Source of the DNA: Candidatus Woesearchaeota archaeon
GTDB taxonomy: Archaea; Nanobdellota; Nanobdellia; Woesearchaeales; UBA10216
NCBI GenBank assembly: GCA_016192945.1
Contig: JACPTE010000001.1
Coordinates: 1-41,405, forward strand
Direction of reading: 5' to 3'
Length of the DNA: 41,405 bases
Shown piece by piece: positions 1 through 7,556 of the stretch (positions are counted from its first letter, which is position 1; each line of letters opens with the position of its first letter). The notes under the pieces are model-generated. The model ran no database searches. It worked only from the letters and a program-made list of their open reading frames with translations, and had not been told where the DNA came from. The translations under genes were made by a program, and so were the position numbers.

Positions 1-109
1 CAAGGTCATCAGCTATCCTCCTCCAAAGCATGATGTTGTCACTATAAGCCTTCTTCTTAAGCTCGGTGATGAGCTGCTTCAGTTGCTCGTTTGTTGGCCC
101 TGTTCTCAT
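1..109 (-). CDS. rpl18e: 50S ribosomal protein L18e (eL18), N-terminal part only
   Basis: The first 36 codons of a gene that runs off the left edge. The start reads MRTGPTNEQL, then a Lys-rich helix and the segment IMLWRRIADDL, which matches the N-terminus of archaeal L18e, a large-subunit protein. It lies downstream of rpo3 and the tRNA-Leu gene on the same strand, where L18e normally sits in the archaeal S13-S4-S11-RpoD-L18e-L13-S9 cluster. The rest of the cluster would continue to the left. Family assignment rests on the short N-terminus plus gene order. Confidence 0.85.
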   Translation of the reverse strand, partial: MRTGPTNEQLKQLITELKKKAYSDNIMLWRRIADDL

Positions 110-149
110 TTTATTGTAATTTTAATCCAGTTAATCCGGTAACTTATTA

Positions 150-266
150 TGCGGGGGACGAGATTCGAACTCGCGCACCCACTAAGGGACAAGGCCCTCA
201 ACCCTAGGCTCCATGCGCGATAGCTCGCATGAAATTGCGCATTTGGCCAGGCTCTGCCACCCCCGC
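150..266 (-). tRNA. tRNA-Leu (anticodon GAG) with about 31 extra bases before the anticodon arm
   Basis: Reading the minus strand from 266, the acceptor GCGGGGG pairs with CCCCCGC next to discriminator A at 150. The T arm is GCGAG-TTCGAAT-CTCGT. A variable arm built on CCC-TTAGT-GGG marks a class II tRNA. The anticodon stem-loop is TAGGG-TTGAGGG-CCTTG with GAG at 199-197, which reads leucine CUC/CUU. CCA is not encoded. The D arm closes with GCA/TGC at 241-239, but the anticodon stem starts only at 206, leaving about 31 bases more than a normal tRNA-Leu (117 instead of about 86). The insert can form a hairpin of CATGCG with CGCATG and is probably a non-canonical intron; I could not fix splice sites. 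The gene sits between rpo3 and rpl18e and is likely cut out of the same transcript. Confidence 0.85.
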
Positions 267-279
267 ACATCAGCATAAA

Positions 280-1068
280 TCACTTCTTGCCAAGCTCTTT
301 CTGGAAATCAGCCAGCTTGCCCTCAAAGATGCTTACTGCAGACTCTAAAATCTCCCTGCAGTCAAGCTGGCCCCAGGACTCAACGAAAACGACAAAGTCA
401 TTCTCGCTGTCATCTACATTCACTGCGCCCCCTGTCAGCTCATCAATTGAATCTGAAATGTTGCTCCTGACAAGCCCCTTCTCGTTAATGACAACCTTAC
501 CCCCCTTGAGCTCAAACACACTGGGGAAACTTTCAACCAGCGAAGGTTCCTTGATTTCTGAAACATTCCTGATAACAGGATAACGCTTGTAATAAACAAG
601 GCCCGGGCTCCATTTTGCGTGCTCCTTGCCCTTTCCCAGCACTGCCGTTGCCTCTATCTCAAGCTTCTGGCCCTTCAAAAGCCGGGCAACAGGCATCTTC
701 CCGAAAACAGCCTTAACTTTCGGGTCCTTTGATGAAAGCTCTTCTGAATAAACATACCCTGCTGCATCTGAAACAAGAGTAAGCTTCAGCTGGCATCTTG
801 CGCATCCGACCCCGCCGCACTTGCAAGACTCAGGAAGCGTATAGCTTTCAAGGTCAGTCTTCAATGGAACCAGACCAAGCCTGTGGGCAACCATCTCATC
901 ATACATCACAGAGCTGTTCTTTCTAATCTCCACTTCCTCAATTGCCAGCACAGGCACTTCATCCATGGCAATCCTCCTGATGGCATTGACTACAGAAGCA
1001 TTGGTGCCGTGAACAGCAAAAACAAGCTTGTTAGACTTCTTATCGTAATCCAAAAGCTCAATTTCCAT
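280..1068 (-). CDS. rpo3: DNA-directed RNA polymerase subunit D (Rpo3)
   Basis: 262 residues; the archaeal counterpart of eukaryotic RPB3 and the bacterial alpha N-terminal domain, which pairs with subunit L to start assembly of RNA polymerase. The N-terminus has the family pattern, with NAIRRIAMDEVPVLAI near residues 28-43 and AHRLGLVPL near 61-69. Cysteines 82, 84, 89 and 92 form a CxC-x4-CxxC loop like the zinc site of RPB3. The later domain, which in some archaea carries an iron-sulfur cluster, is present in length but lacks the Cys cluster. Its ATG directly follows the rps11 stop, and tRNA-Leu starts 13 bases after its end, so it belongs to the ribosomal operon. Also called rpoD in archaea; unrelated to bacterial sigma 70. 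Confidence 0.96.
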   Translation of the reverse strand: MEIELLDYDKKSNKLVFAVHGTNASVVNAIRRIAMDEVPVLAIEEVEIRKNSSVMYDEMVAHRLGLVPLKTDLESYTLPESCKCGGVGCARCQLKLTLVSDAAGYVYSEELSSKDPKVKAVFGKMPVARLLKGQKLEIEATAVLGKGKEHAKWSPGLVYYKRYPVIRNVSEIKEPSLVESFPSVFELKGGKVVINEKGLVRSNISDSIDELTGGAVNVDDSENDFVVFVESWGQLDCREILESAVSIFEGKLADFQKELGKK

Positions 1069-1470
1069 TTAAACCCTCCTTCCCCTCTTGCCTCCCTTTT
1101 TCCTGCAGCCGTCATGGGGAATCGGGGTCACATCCTCTATAATCCCAATCCTGAGCCCCATCCTTGAAAGAGCCCGAACAGCTGCCTGTGCACCAGGACC
1201 CGGGTTATTGGGCCCGTCATGGCCTCCTGGGGCCTTTATCTTCACATGTATGCCAGTCAATCCCTTCTCAAAAGCAACCTCTGCAGCCTTTTTTGCAGCA
1301 GCCATTGCAGCGGTAGGGGAGCTTTCCATCCTGTCAGCCTTCACAACCATGCCGCCAGAAGCCCTGCTGATAGTCTCTGTTCCTGTAATGTCTGTAATGT
1401 GGATTATCGTATTATTATAGCTCGCATAAATATGCGCTATTCCCCACCTGACAGGCTCATTCCTTGCCAT
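1069..1470 (-). CDS. rps11: 30S ribosomal protein S11 (uS11)
   Basis: 133 residues, normal length for archaeal S11, a protein of the small-subunit platform that contacts mRNA near the E site. Recognisable segments are [20 protein letters not shown] near the start, the Gly/Pro-rich [22 protein letters not shown] in the middle, and the basic C-terminus [14 protein letters not shown]. The start overlaps the end of rps4 by 14 bases and the stop abuts the rpo3 ATG, which implies translational coupling in one operon. Confidence 0.97.
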   Translation of the reverse strand: MARNEPVRWGIAHIYASYNNTIIHITDITGTETISRASGGMVVKADRMESSPTAAMAAAKKAAEVAFEKGLTGIHVKIKAPGGHDGPNNPGPGAQAAVRALSRMGLRIGIIEDVTPIPHDGCRKKGGKRGRRV

Positions 1471-1990
1471 GCCTTGCCTCCACTGCTGCCCGCTCAGGAT
1501 GATCTGATTTTGAAAACGGGCTCTTGCTTATAAACCCTATCTTGCCCTCCTCTTCAGTCTTCACAAGATAAGAAGGGGCTGTAACCTTCTTGTCATTGAC
1601 TGTAACATGCGAATGGACTATCATCTGCCTTGCCTGCTTAATAGAGCGGGCAAGGTTCTTCTTAAACACTATTGTCTGAAGCCTCCTGTCAAGAACATCC
1701 TTAAGCCCAATATCCAGGACAGACTCCAGATTCCTTGACTTGATAAGGCCCAATGACATTACCTTCTCAAGAAGCTGGATGCTCTCCTTCTCTGACTGGG
1801 GATTCTTAAAAGCGATAAGCCTCTTGGCCTGCTTTGAAAAGGTCCTAAGCAGCGAGTTAGCCCTCCAAATCTCCCTCTTGTTTGAAAGCCCGTAATCATC
1901 AAGCAGCACCCTCTCCAAATCAATCCTTGCCTTCTGCCACATATGTGAAGGCATGGTGAACTTTTTCCTGATTCTCCTTGGATCGCCCAT
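1457..1990 (-). CDS. rps4: 30S ribosomal protein S4 (uS4)
   Basis: 177 residues, typical of archaeal S4, a primary 16S rRNA-binding protein. The N-terminus [18 protein letters not shown] is the archaeal/eukaryotic S4 form. The S4 RNA-binding domain lies near residues 105-155 ([20 protein letters not shown], then [11 protein letters not shown]). It starts 4 bases after the rps13 stop and overlaps rps11 by 14 bases, in the conserved archaeal order. Confidence 0.97.
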   Translation of the reverse strand: MGDPRRIRKKFTMPSHMWQKARIDLERVLLDDYGLSNKREIWRANSLLRTFSKQAKRLIAFKNPQSEKESIQLLEKVMSLGLIKSRNLESVLDIGLKDVLDRRLQTIVFKKNLARSIKQARQMIVHSHVTVNDKKVTAPSYLVKTEEEGKIGFISKSPFSKSDHPERAAVEARHGKE

Positions 1991-1994
1991 TTTA

Positions 1995-2486
1995 TTATCC
2001 TGTCTTGCCTCCTACCTTGCTCTTTACAACGCCCATAACCTTTCCCTTGTTCCTCCTGAAGTTGCTCCTGGTTCTCTGGCCCCTCACAGGAGCTGCCATG
2101 CCGTGCCTGATGCCCTTGTAGCTCCTTATCTTCTTCATGAGCTTGATGTCATTCTCAATGGCGTAATCCAGATCTGTAGTAAGAAGGTGCTTGTCAACGC
2201 CATCTTCAGCATCCTTTCGCCTGTTGAGCATCCAGGAAGGAAGAACACTCACAGAGTTCCTGATGTTGCTTTCAAGCCTCTTAACCTCATCATCATTGAG
2301 GTAACCGGTCTTCCTCTGCCTGTCAATGCCGCTCAGAACGCAGATGGAATTGGCAAATGAGTAGCTAACTCCCTTAATCCTCCTCAATGCAGCGGCTATC
2401 TGCTTATTTCCGTCAAGGTCTGTGTTTACAATCCTGACTAAATACCTGAAATCCTTGTCTTCCTGAATCTTTTTATCTTCTGCCAT
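1995..2486 (-). CDS. rps13: 30S ribosomal protein S13 (uS13)
   Basis: 163 residues. S13 sits in the head of the small subunit and contacts the P-site tRNA and the large subunit. The family segments are FRYLVRIVNTDLDGNKQIAAALRRIKGV at the N-terminus and the conserved C-terminal region SYKGIRHGMAAPVRGQRTRSNFRRNKG. It is the first gene of the ribosomal operon. Upstream there is a leader of about 100 bases that can fold (2505-2589) and a TATA box at 2611-2620. A long structured leader is unusual here because most other genes in the window look leaderless. Confidence 0.97.
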   Translation of the reverse strand: MAEDKKIQEDKDFRYLVRIVNTDLDGNKQIAAALRRIKGVSYSFANSICVLSGIDRQRKTGYLNDDEVKRLESNIRNSVSVLPSWMLNRRKDAEDGVDKHLLTTDLDYAIENDIKLMKKIRSYKGIRHGMAAPVRGQRTRSNFRRNKGKVMGVVKSKVGGKTG

Positions 2487-2504
2487 CGTATTGCATAACT
2501 TATA

Positions 2505-2589
2505 ACAGCCGATTCACGCGAGAATTTGAAAGATAAGACAGCTTTCAAACCCTGACAACGCTTGCCTGCAACAGGCTTACTCGGGCTGT
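2505..2589 (-). ncRNA. Folded RNA leader upstream of rps13 (predicted three-way junction)
   Basis: On the minus strand an outer helix pairs 2589-2581 (ACAGCC, bulged C, GA) with 2512-2505 (TCGGCTGT). Inside are two hairpins: GCCTG-TTG-CAGGC at 2576-2564, and TTTGAAAG with CTTTCAAA at 2549-2525 around a 9-base loop. The outer helix begins about 26 bases past the centre of the TATA box at 2611-2620, so it would start at or next to the first transcribed base. It may be a cis-regulatory leader of the ribosomal operon, for example bound by one of the operon's own proteins, or a separate small RNA. The fold was found by hand and matches no family I know. Confidence 0.5.
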
Positions 2590-2610
2590 AAGGTCTGGGA
2601 TATAGAGGAT

Positions 2611-2620
2611 GTTTATAAAG
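2611..2620 (-). promoter_or_regulatory. TATA box of the rps13 operon
   Basis: The minus strand reads CTTTATAAAC. A start site 26 bases downstream falls near 2589, the first base of the folded leader. Confidence 0.6.
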
Positions 2621-2632
2621 GTATTGTAAAGA

Positions 2633-2642
2633 TTTTTAAATT
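2633..2642 (+). promoter_or_regulatory. TATA box of the Cys-rich metalloprotease-like gene
   Basis: TTTTTAAATT, centred about 26 bases before the ATG at 2664, which fits a leaderless mRNA and supports that start. Confidence 0.55.
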
Positions 2643-2663
2643 AAATCAATCGGTAATTTCTTG

Positions 2664-4718
2664 ATGGCAGGAGACTCGGCAATTGATTGGCTAAAGCCTG
2701 ATACACCGTATCATTGGGCTGGCCTGGTAATGATTATTCTTGGAATGAGATTCATCATAACCCTATTTTTTGCAGTGTTGCTCTTGGCTTCGTTTTCTAA
2801 TGCAGAAAACGGTCAAAACCCAAGAACCATCCTTTCAGAAGCAGGTGAATCTTGCGATAATACCCATTTACAAGCTATATGCATTAATGGCGCGATTTGC
2901 GTAAATAATATTTGCAGGAAGCCAAGAGGAATTGGCGAACCATGTGACTTGTTTTCTAAAGATTGCAGCAATGGATTAAAATGCGATGATGGGACCTGCA
3001 GAGAAAGCAAACTTTACGAAAGCTGCTATTTTAATATCGACTGTGAATCAAGGAACTGTGTCAATGAAACATGCATTGAAAAGGAAGACCTAACATTTTG
3101 TAATGGAGCTGCAGGAAGCTTTTGCTATAAAGATGTTGATTGCCAAGAAGCATTAAAATGCGCCACTAATGTCTGTACAGAAGGGAATGAAGGAGATTTA
3201 TGCACTTTTGATATTGACTGCAAAGCAGGCCTAAAATGCGGCAGTAAAATGTGCAGCCTAGGGGGAGAAAGCTCGCTATGTGATCGAGACTCGGATTGCC
3301 AAAAAGGCCTTGAATGTTTCACAGGAGAAAGAAGGTGCAGAGAATTAAAAGTCAATTCATGGTATTGTGCAGCAGGCTTTAAAGATTGCCCAAAAGGAAC
3401 AAAATGCATTCCAGATAATGAACTAAATCCAAGAAGTGCTGGCTCTTGCAGCGATGGAAGCATAGGAGCAAGTTGCAACAAAGACGCTGATTGTAAAAAC
3501 GGAATTTCATGTTTTGAAGGCATTTGTTCAAAAAAAGGGTCAACAAATATATGCAGAGACGTTTCGGATTGCCAAGAAGGAATGATCTGCAGTAACATAT
3601 TCAAATCCCCTAATAATTTGATTGCTGGATGGTTAGGGAGCTTTAAGAAAGAGCATTTTCTTGGAGTCTGCGTCCAGCCGAACCTAAACTCGTGCATAAT
3701 AAGTAAGGAACCCTCGAGTTTGAATGAGGAATTGCCGATTGATAAAAAAACAACAAAAAGTGGAGAGTGCATAAAAGAATCGTTTAAGGAAGTTCAAAGG
3801 AAAGAATTCCCTACTGTGAGTGGCAGGCTTATTTTAAGGTTAATCGATTGTGACAACTGTGAAATAGAAATCAAGACTCATTCTCGAGGCAGTATTTTGA
3901 CAAGAAAATCCGACAACAAATTTATCACAAAAGAGTTTGATTATAACGACAATGAAAAAGCCTTAATCATCATAAAGAGGAAAATAAATGACCAAGAAGG
4001 AAGAATATCTGTGCTTGTCGATTTAAAGTCCAAAGGCGGTGATAATGAAGTGTTGATATCTTCAGCACAGGATACCAAAAAAATTGAAGGGTTTAAAATT
4101 GAAATAAAACAGAAATATGGAATAGATGTGGTTGATACAGACGCCAAATGGTCGCAATATGAACTTGAATTGATAAAGCAGGCATTAGAAGAGTTGCCAG
4201 CATCATTCTTAGAAAAAATGCCTGTTAAAAAAATTGTAAGAAAGGCTCCTTTTTTAGACAGGAAAGGATTAGTGGTCAACAGGGACCCGACAACAGTAGA
4301 AATTCATGATGGCGCATTGCTTCAGGGCACGTATAGTCCTGAGCAAGAATTTACAAGTGGTTTTAAGGGCCAGATGGTGCATGAGATTACCCATACAGTG
4401 CAGTTAAACGGGTATAATGGAATTTTCTCAAATCAATATGAAAACCCCATTCTTAAAAGTTTCATGGATGCAGTAGGCTGGAAAGTAGGACTATATGTTC
4501 CTTTCTTTGATTCTTTAATGGGGATTTTTGGGAGGGATTTTATTGCAGGATGTGAACCTTCGGTATTCCCTTCAGAATATGCATCTGCAAACCCGAAAGA
4601 AGACATGGCTGAATCTGTTGCGTTTTATGTTTATGATCCTGAATATCTTTCAGAAATATCCCCTGCAAGATATTCGTGGATTAAACAGAATCTGTTTGAT
4701 GGGAAAGAGTTTAAGTGA
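2664..4718 (+). CDS. Secreted Cys-rich repeat protein with a C-terminal HExxH metalloprotease-like domain
   Basis: 684 residues from the ATG that fits the TATA box; a start at 2745 (MRFIITLFFAVLLLASFSNA) would give a classic signal peptide and is the main alternative. After the signal or anchor segment come about nine repeats of the type C-x-x-D-x-D-C-x-x-G-L-x-C-x(4-6)-C up to about 3600, probably disulfide-bonded and resembling dickkopf-type Cys-rich modules. A non-repetitive region follows. The C-terminal part has GQMVHEITHTVQLNGY (HExxH, near 4374-4420) and a downstream NPKEDMAESVAFYVYDPEY in which a Glu could be the third zinc ligand. This suggests an extracellular zinc peptidase, but no named family is assigned. 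Codons look more AT-rich than those of its neighbours, possibly a sign of transfer. Confidence 0.75.
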   Translation: MAGDSAIDWLKPDTPYHWAGLVMIILGMRFIITLFFAVLLLASFSNAENGQNPRTILSEAGESCDNTHLQAICINGAICVNNICRKPRGIGEPCDLFSKDCSNGLKCDDGTCRESKLYESCYFNIDCESRNCVNETCIEKEDLTFCNGAAGSFCYKDVDCQEALKCATNVCTEGNEGDLCTFDIDCKAGLKCGSKMCSLGGESSLCDRDSDCQKGLECFTGERRCRELKVNSWYCAAGFKDCPKGTKCIPDNELNPRSAGSCSDGSIGASCNKDADCKNGISCFEGICSKKGSTNICRDVSDCQEGMICSNIFKSPNNLIAGWLGSFKKEHFLGVCVQPNLNSCIISKEPSSLNEELPIDKKTTKSGECIKESFKEVQRKEFPTVSGRLILRLIDCDNCEIEIKTHSRGSILTRKSDNKFITKEFDYNDNEKALIIIKRKINDQEGRISVLVDLKSKGGDNEVLISSAQDTKKIEGFKIEIKQKYGIDVVDTDAKWSQYELELIKQALEELPASFLEKMPVKKIVRKAPFLDRKGLVVNRDPTTVEIHDGALLQGTYSPEQEFTSGFKGQMVHEITHTVQLNGYNGIFSNQYENPILKSFMDAVGWKVGLYVPFFDSLMGIFGRDFIAGCEPSVFPSEYASANPKEDMAESVAFYVYDPEYLSEISPARYSWIKQNLFDGKEFK

Positions 4719-4734
4719 ACTATTTTTCATCAAA

Positions 4735-4743
4735 TTTTTATAT
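4735..4743 (+). promoter_or_regulatory. TATA box of mre11
   Basis: TTTTTATAT, centred about 26 bases before the ATG at 4765; leaderless spacing that fixes the mre11 start. Confidence 0.6.
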
Positions 4744-4764
4744 CCTTGCAGAGTTAATATCTTC

Positions 4765-6003
4765 ATGAAATTCGCCCACATGGCAGACTGCCATATAGGG
4801 AGCTGGCAGAGGACTCCAAAGCTTGCTGATGCCAGCATAACCGCCTTCATGAAAGCCATGGACATATGCGCTGAAGAGAAGGTTGACTTCATACTAATCT
4901 CTGGAGACTTGTTTGACACATCAATGCCTGCCCTGGACAAGCTGAAGGAGGCTGTAGCAAAGCTCAAGGAGATAAAGGATACCGGAATTCCTGTATATGT
5001 GATTGCCGGAAGCCATGACTACAGCCCAACAGGAAAGACCATGCTTGATGTGCTTGAAAAGGCAGGGCTGTTCACAAATGTCTCAAGAAGCTTTGAAGAG
5101 GATGGGCAGCTGAGGTTTGAGTTCACTGTTGACAGGAAAACAGGGGCTAAAATAGTTGGGATTCTTGGGAAAAAGGGAGGGCTTGAAAAGCACTCCTATT
5201 CCAGCCTGCTCAAGAAAGAGCTTGAAGCAGAAAAGGGATTCAAGATATTCATGCTTCATTCAGGAATAGAGGAATATAAGCCAAAGCACCTTGAGCAGAT
5301 GGAGGCAATACCGCTTTCAAGCTTCCCAAAGGGGTTTGATTATTATGCAGCAGGGCACATACACGGCGTTTTCAGCAGGGAAGAGCCTGAATACGGGCTC
5401 ATAGCATTTCCAGGGCCGCTGTTCCCGAATAATTTTGACGAGCTTGAAAAGCTTCATAATGGGGGGTTTTACATCGCTGAAACTGTGGTGAATGAAGGGA
5501 GCAGCAACATAAAACTCAGGCACATTCCCATAAAGCTATACGATTTCCTCCCAGTCAGCATTGACTGCAATGGAAAAACGCCACAGGATGTTGAACTGGA
5601 GCTGCTGAAAATCACCAAGGACAAGGACTTCTCAAACACAATAGTTGGACTAAGGGCCTTTGGAACAATAAAAGGGGGGAAAACAACAGACATCAATTTC
5701 AGGGAAATAATAAGCGCTTTCTATTCAAGGGGGGCTCACTGCGTGCTGAAAAACTCATACGCGCTTACAAGCGAGTTCTTTGAGGAGAAAAAAGTGCACA
5801 CAGGCACTGTTGAGGAGCTGGAACTCTCCATAATGAACGAGCACATTGGACAGGCAAAGATTTTTGAAAGGGAAAAAGAGATGGAGATAGCAAAATCCCT
5901 GATGCAAGCCCTTGGAAAGGAAAAAGATGAGGGCGAGAGGCAGGCTGACTTTGATGCGAGGCTCATTGAAGATGTCCAGAGGATTCTTGATATAAGGCTT
6001 TGA
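4765..6003 (+). CDS. mre11: DNA double-strand break repair nuclease Mre11
   Basis: 412 residues with the calcineurin-like phosphoesterase fold of Mre11, the Mn-dependent nuclease that trims DNA ends together with the ATPase Rad50. Metal-site motifs are DxH (Asp8, His10), GDLFD (Asp48), GSHD (residues 82-85, Ser where many relatives have Asn), His165 in MLHSGIEE, and GHIH (His198, His200). The reading frame stays open upstream, but the TATA box and homology place the start here. rad50, herA and nurA, frequent partners in archaea, are not adjacent. The 3' end overlaps the convergent gene at 5963-6214 by 41 bases. Confidence 0.9.
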   Translation: MKFAHMADCHIGSWQRTPKLADASITAFMKAMDICAEEKVDFILISGDLFDTSMPALDKLKEAVAKLKEIKDTGIPVYVIAGSHDYSPTGKTMLDVLEKAGLFTNVSRSFEEDGQLRFEFTVDRKTGAKIVGILGKKGGLEKHSYSSLLKKELEAEKGFKIFMLHSGIEEYKPKHLEQMEAIPLSSFPKGFDYYAAGHIHGVFSREEPEYGLIAFPGPLFPNNFDELEKLHNGGFYIAETVVNEGSSNIKLRHIPIKLYDFLPVSIDCNGKTPQDVELELLKITKDKDFSNTIVGLRAFGTIKGGKTTDINFREIISAFYSRGAHCVLKNSYALTSEFFEEKKVHTGTVEELELSIMNEHIGQAKIFEREKEMEIAKSLMQALGKEKDEGERQADFDARLIEDVQRILDIRL

Positions 6004-6214
6004 ACTCCTGCTCAGGCTCAAGAAAATAGCCCTTTGCAGCCAGCTCATTGGCAGCATCATCTGACATGACTGCGTAATAAGCCCTGATAAACCCGAATTT
6101 CTTAACACTGCTGGCTGATAAACCTTCAAGCAATGAATCAAGGCAGTCAAGCCTGCTTGATGGCTCATCCCTTCCTATCCTGATAAAATAGCCTGAGTCC
6201 AATCTTATCACCAC
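5963..6214 (-). CDS. Small protein resembling a stand-alone subtilisin propeptide/inhibitor I9 domain
   Basis: 83 residues without a signal peptide. Its ATG overlaps the stop of the subtilase gene by 7 bases, so the two are almost certainly co-translated. The pattern fits the inhibitor I9 fold: a first strand (GYFIRIGRD), a helix, then VKKFGFIRAYYAVMSDDAANELAAKG followed by YFLEPEQEF. The last part resembles the family ending in which a helix of the SEEEAEAL type is followed by a strand ending in VEPD. I9 domains fold and inhibit subtilisins, and free I9 proteins are known as subtilase inhibitors or chaperones. I infer it controls the neighbouring protease. The match was made by eye, and the protein could be something else. 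Confidence 0.55.
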   Translation of the reverse strand: MVIRLDSGYFIRIGRDEPSSRLDCLDSLLEGLSASSVKKFGFIRAYYAVMSDDAANELAAKGYFLEPEQEFKALYQESSGHLQ

Positions 6215-7401
6215 ACAATCCTTTTAACAATCTCCACCAGCCCGCGCTTCCCTGACAAGAGCCCCATAACCATCCTGTCAGCCCTGACCAGGCCTGAGCC
6301 AAAGGTGTCTGCATCCCCCAGCGCCTCAGCAGACTGCCCAATTAACTCTGAAATGCTGCCGCCCCTTAAAAAAGGCAGGGCAAGTGCAATTGAGCCTGTA
6401 ACATGAGGGGCTGCCATGGAAGTGCCGCTCAAGGTGGCATACGACCCGCCAATATACGACGATATAATCTCAACGCCGGGGGCAGAAACATCATTGGTGT
6501 AGAAAACATTGCTGAATGATGCGTGCCCATTATAGCGGTCAACAGCAGCCACAGCAATTACCGGCTCTCCAAATGCAGCAGGATAGCTTGCATACTCTCC
6601 ACCGTCGTTTCCAGCAGCTGCAACAATAACCAACCCGTTATTGTAAGAGTAATCGCAAATATCCTGGAATGCAGACGAGGCAACAGGGCTTCCCAAGCTC
6701 ATGTTGACTACATCCATGCCGTTTTTCAAAGCCCACTCAACGCCTGCAATAACATTGCTTTCCATGCCAGAGCCATTTTCATCAAGAACCCTGATTGAAT
6801 ACAGCGTGCTGCCAACAGCAACGCCATAATTCTGCCCGCAGCTGATTCCTGCAACATGGGTGCCGTGACCATTCCTGTCCAATGGATTGTCATTGTTGCC
6901 TACAAAATCATAGCCCTTCAAATCCTCAAAGTTGGAGCTAACCTCTGGATGGCCATACTCAATGCCTGTGTCTATTATGCCAATCCTTACGCCTTCTCCA
7001 ACAGAATATTTCCTGGCCTCGTAAGCTCCTATGTTGATGAGGTTCCATAAATCGCCCTTCCTGTTCAACCCTGATGATTTCACAGGAGCAGGGATTGAAA
7101 AGCGTGCAGATGCCTCAACTGAGCTGATAAGACTGGTGAACTCAGCATAAGCCATTGAATTCTTAACCAGCCCTACAGCATCAGCCCTGTCGCATTCAAA
7201 ACTTATGTAAGGGATAAACTCGTAAACATGGCTGACTCTTCCCAACCTGCCAAGCCTTTCAGCCAGCCTGCCCTTTTTCATTCCCTCTGCCCGCACTATA
7301 AGCTCCAGGCTGCCTTGGCTGACGCCCTTCTTTAAAGCTGAGTGAATGAGATTCTGCCTTTTAAGCATAAGCTGGCTGCTAACCCTGCCGAAACTGAACA
7401 T
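6208..7401 (-). CDS. Subtilisin-like serine protease (S8), probably intracellular
   Basis: 397 residues. The catalytic triad is visible: Asp144 (IGIIDTGIEYGHP), His179 (NGHGTHVAG) and Ser328 (LSGTSMAAPHV), with the oxyanion Asn265 (AAAGNDGG). Residues about 30-95 look like an N-terminal I9 propeptide. No signal peptide or membrane segment is visible, so it probably acts in the cytoplasm. The TATA-like element at 7421-7431 fits a leaderless start at 7401; Met12 is a possible alternative start. The downstream overlapping gene at 5963-6214 may encode a second, separate inhibitor. Confidence 0.93.
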   Translation of the reverse strand: MFSFGRVSSQLMLKRQNLIHSALKKGVSQGSLELIVRAEGMKKGRLAERLGRLGRVSHVYEFIPYISFECDRADAVGLVKNSMAYAEFTSLISSVEASARFSIPAPVKSSGLNRKGDLWNLINIGAYEARKYSVGEGVRIGIIDTGIEYGHPEVSSNFEDLKGYDFVGNNDNPLDRNGHGTHVAGISCGQNYGVAVGSTLYSIRVLDENGSGMESNVIAGVEWALKNGMDVVNMSLGSPVASSAFQDICDYSYNNGLVIVAAAGNDGGEYASYPAAFGEPVIAVAAVDRYNGHASFSNVFYTNDVSAPGVEIISSYIGGSYATLSGTSMAAPHVTGSIALALPFLRGGSISELIGQSAEALGDADTFGSGLVRADRMVMGLLSGKRGLVEIVKRIVW

Positions 7402-7420
7402 TCAGGAAACATGCCCTTAC

Positions 7421-7431
7421 GAATTAAAATG
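7421..7431 (-). promoter_or_regulatory. TATA-like element of the subtilase operon
   Basis: The minus strand reads CATTTTAATTC, about 26 bases before the ATG at 7401. The rest of the gap to gatB (7432-7556) is AT-rich with no other feature I can support. Confidence 0.45.
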
Positions 7432-7556
7432 TGTAAGCAGGAAATTCCCGAAAGAACAATTAAAAAAAATGAAAACAAATCAAAATTATAGGAAAATCTC
7501 CGATAAAAGGGGGATAAAACGAAAAGAAAGGGCATTTAGTCGGATTTATCCAGACA

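Noticed and set aside
2505-2589. The folded leader as a tRNA or box C/D RNA
   Set aside because: No T-loop or anticodon arm fits, and no C box (RTGATGA) is present.
4528-4764. Upstream extension of the mre11 frame
   Set aside because: It overlaps the preceding gene in another frame and covers the TATA box; the conserved DxH start lies at 4765.
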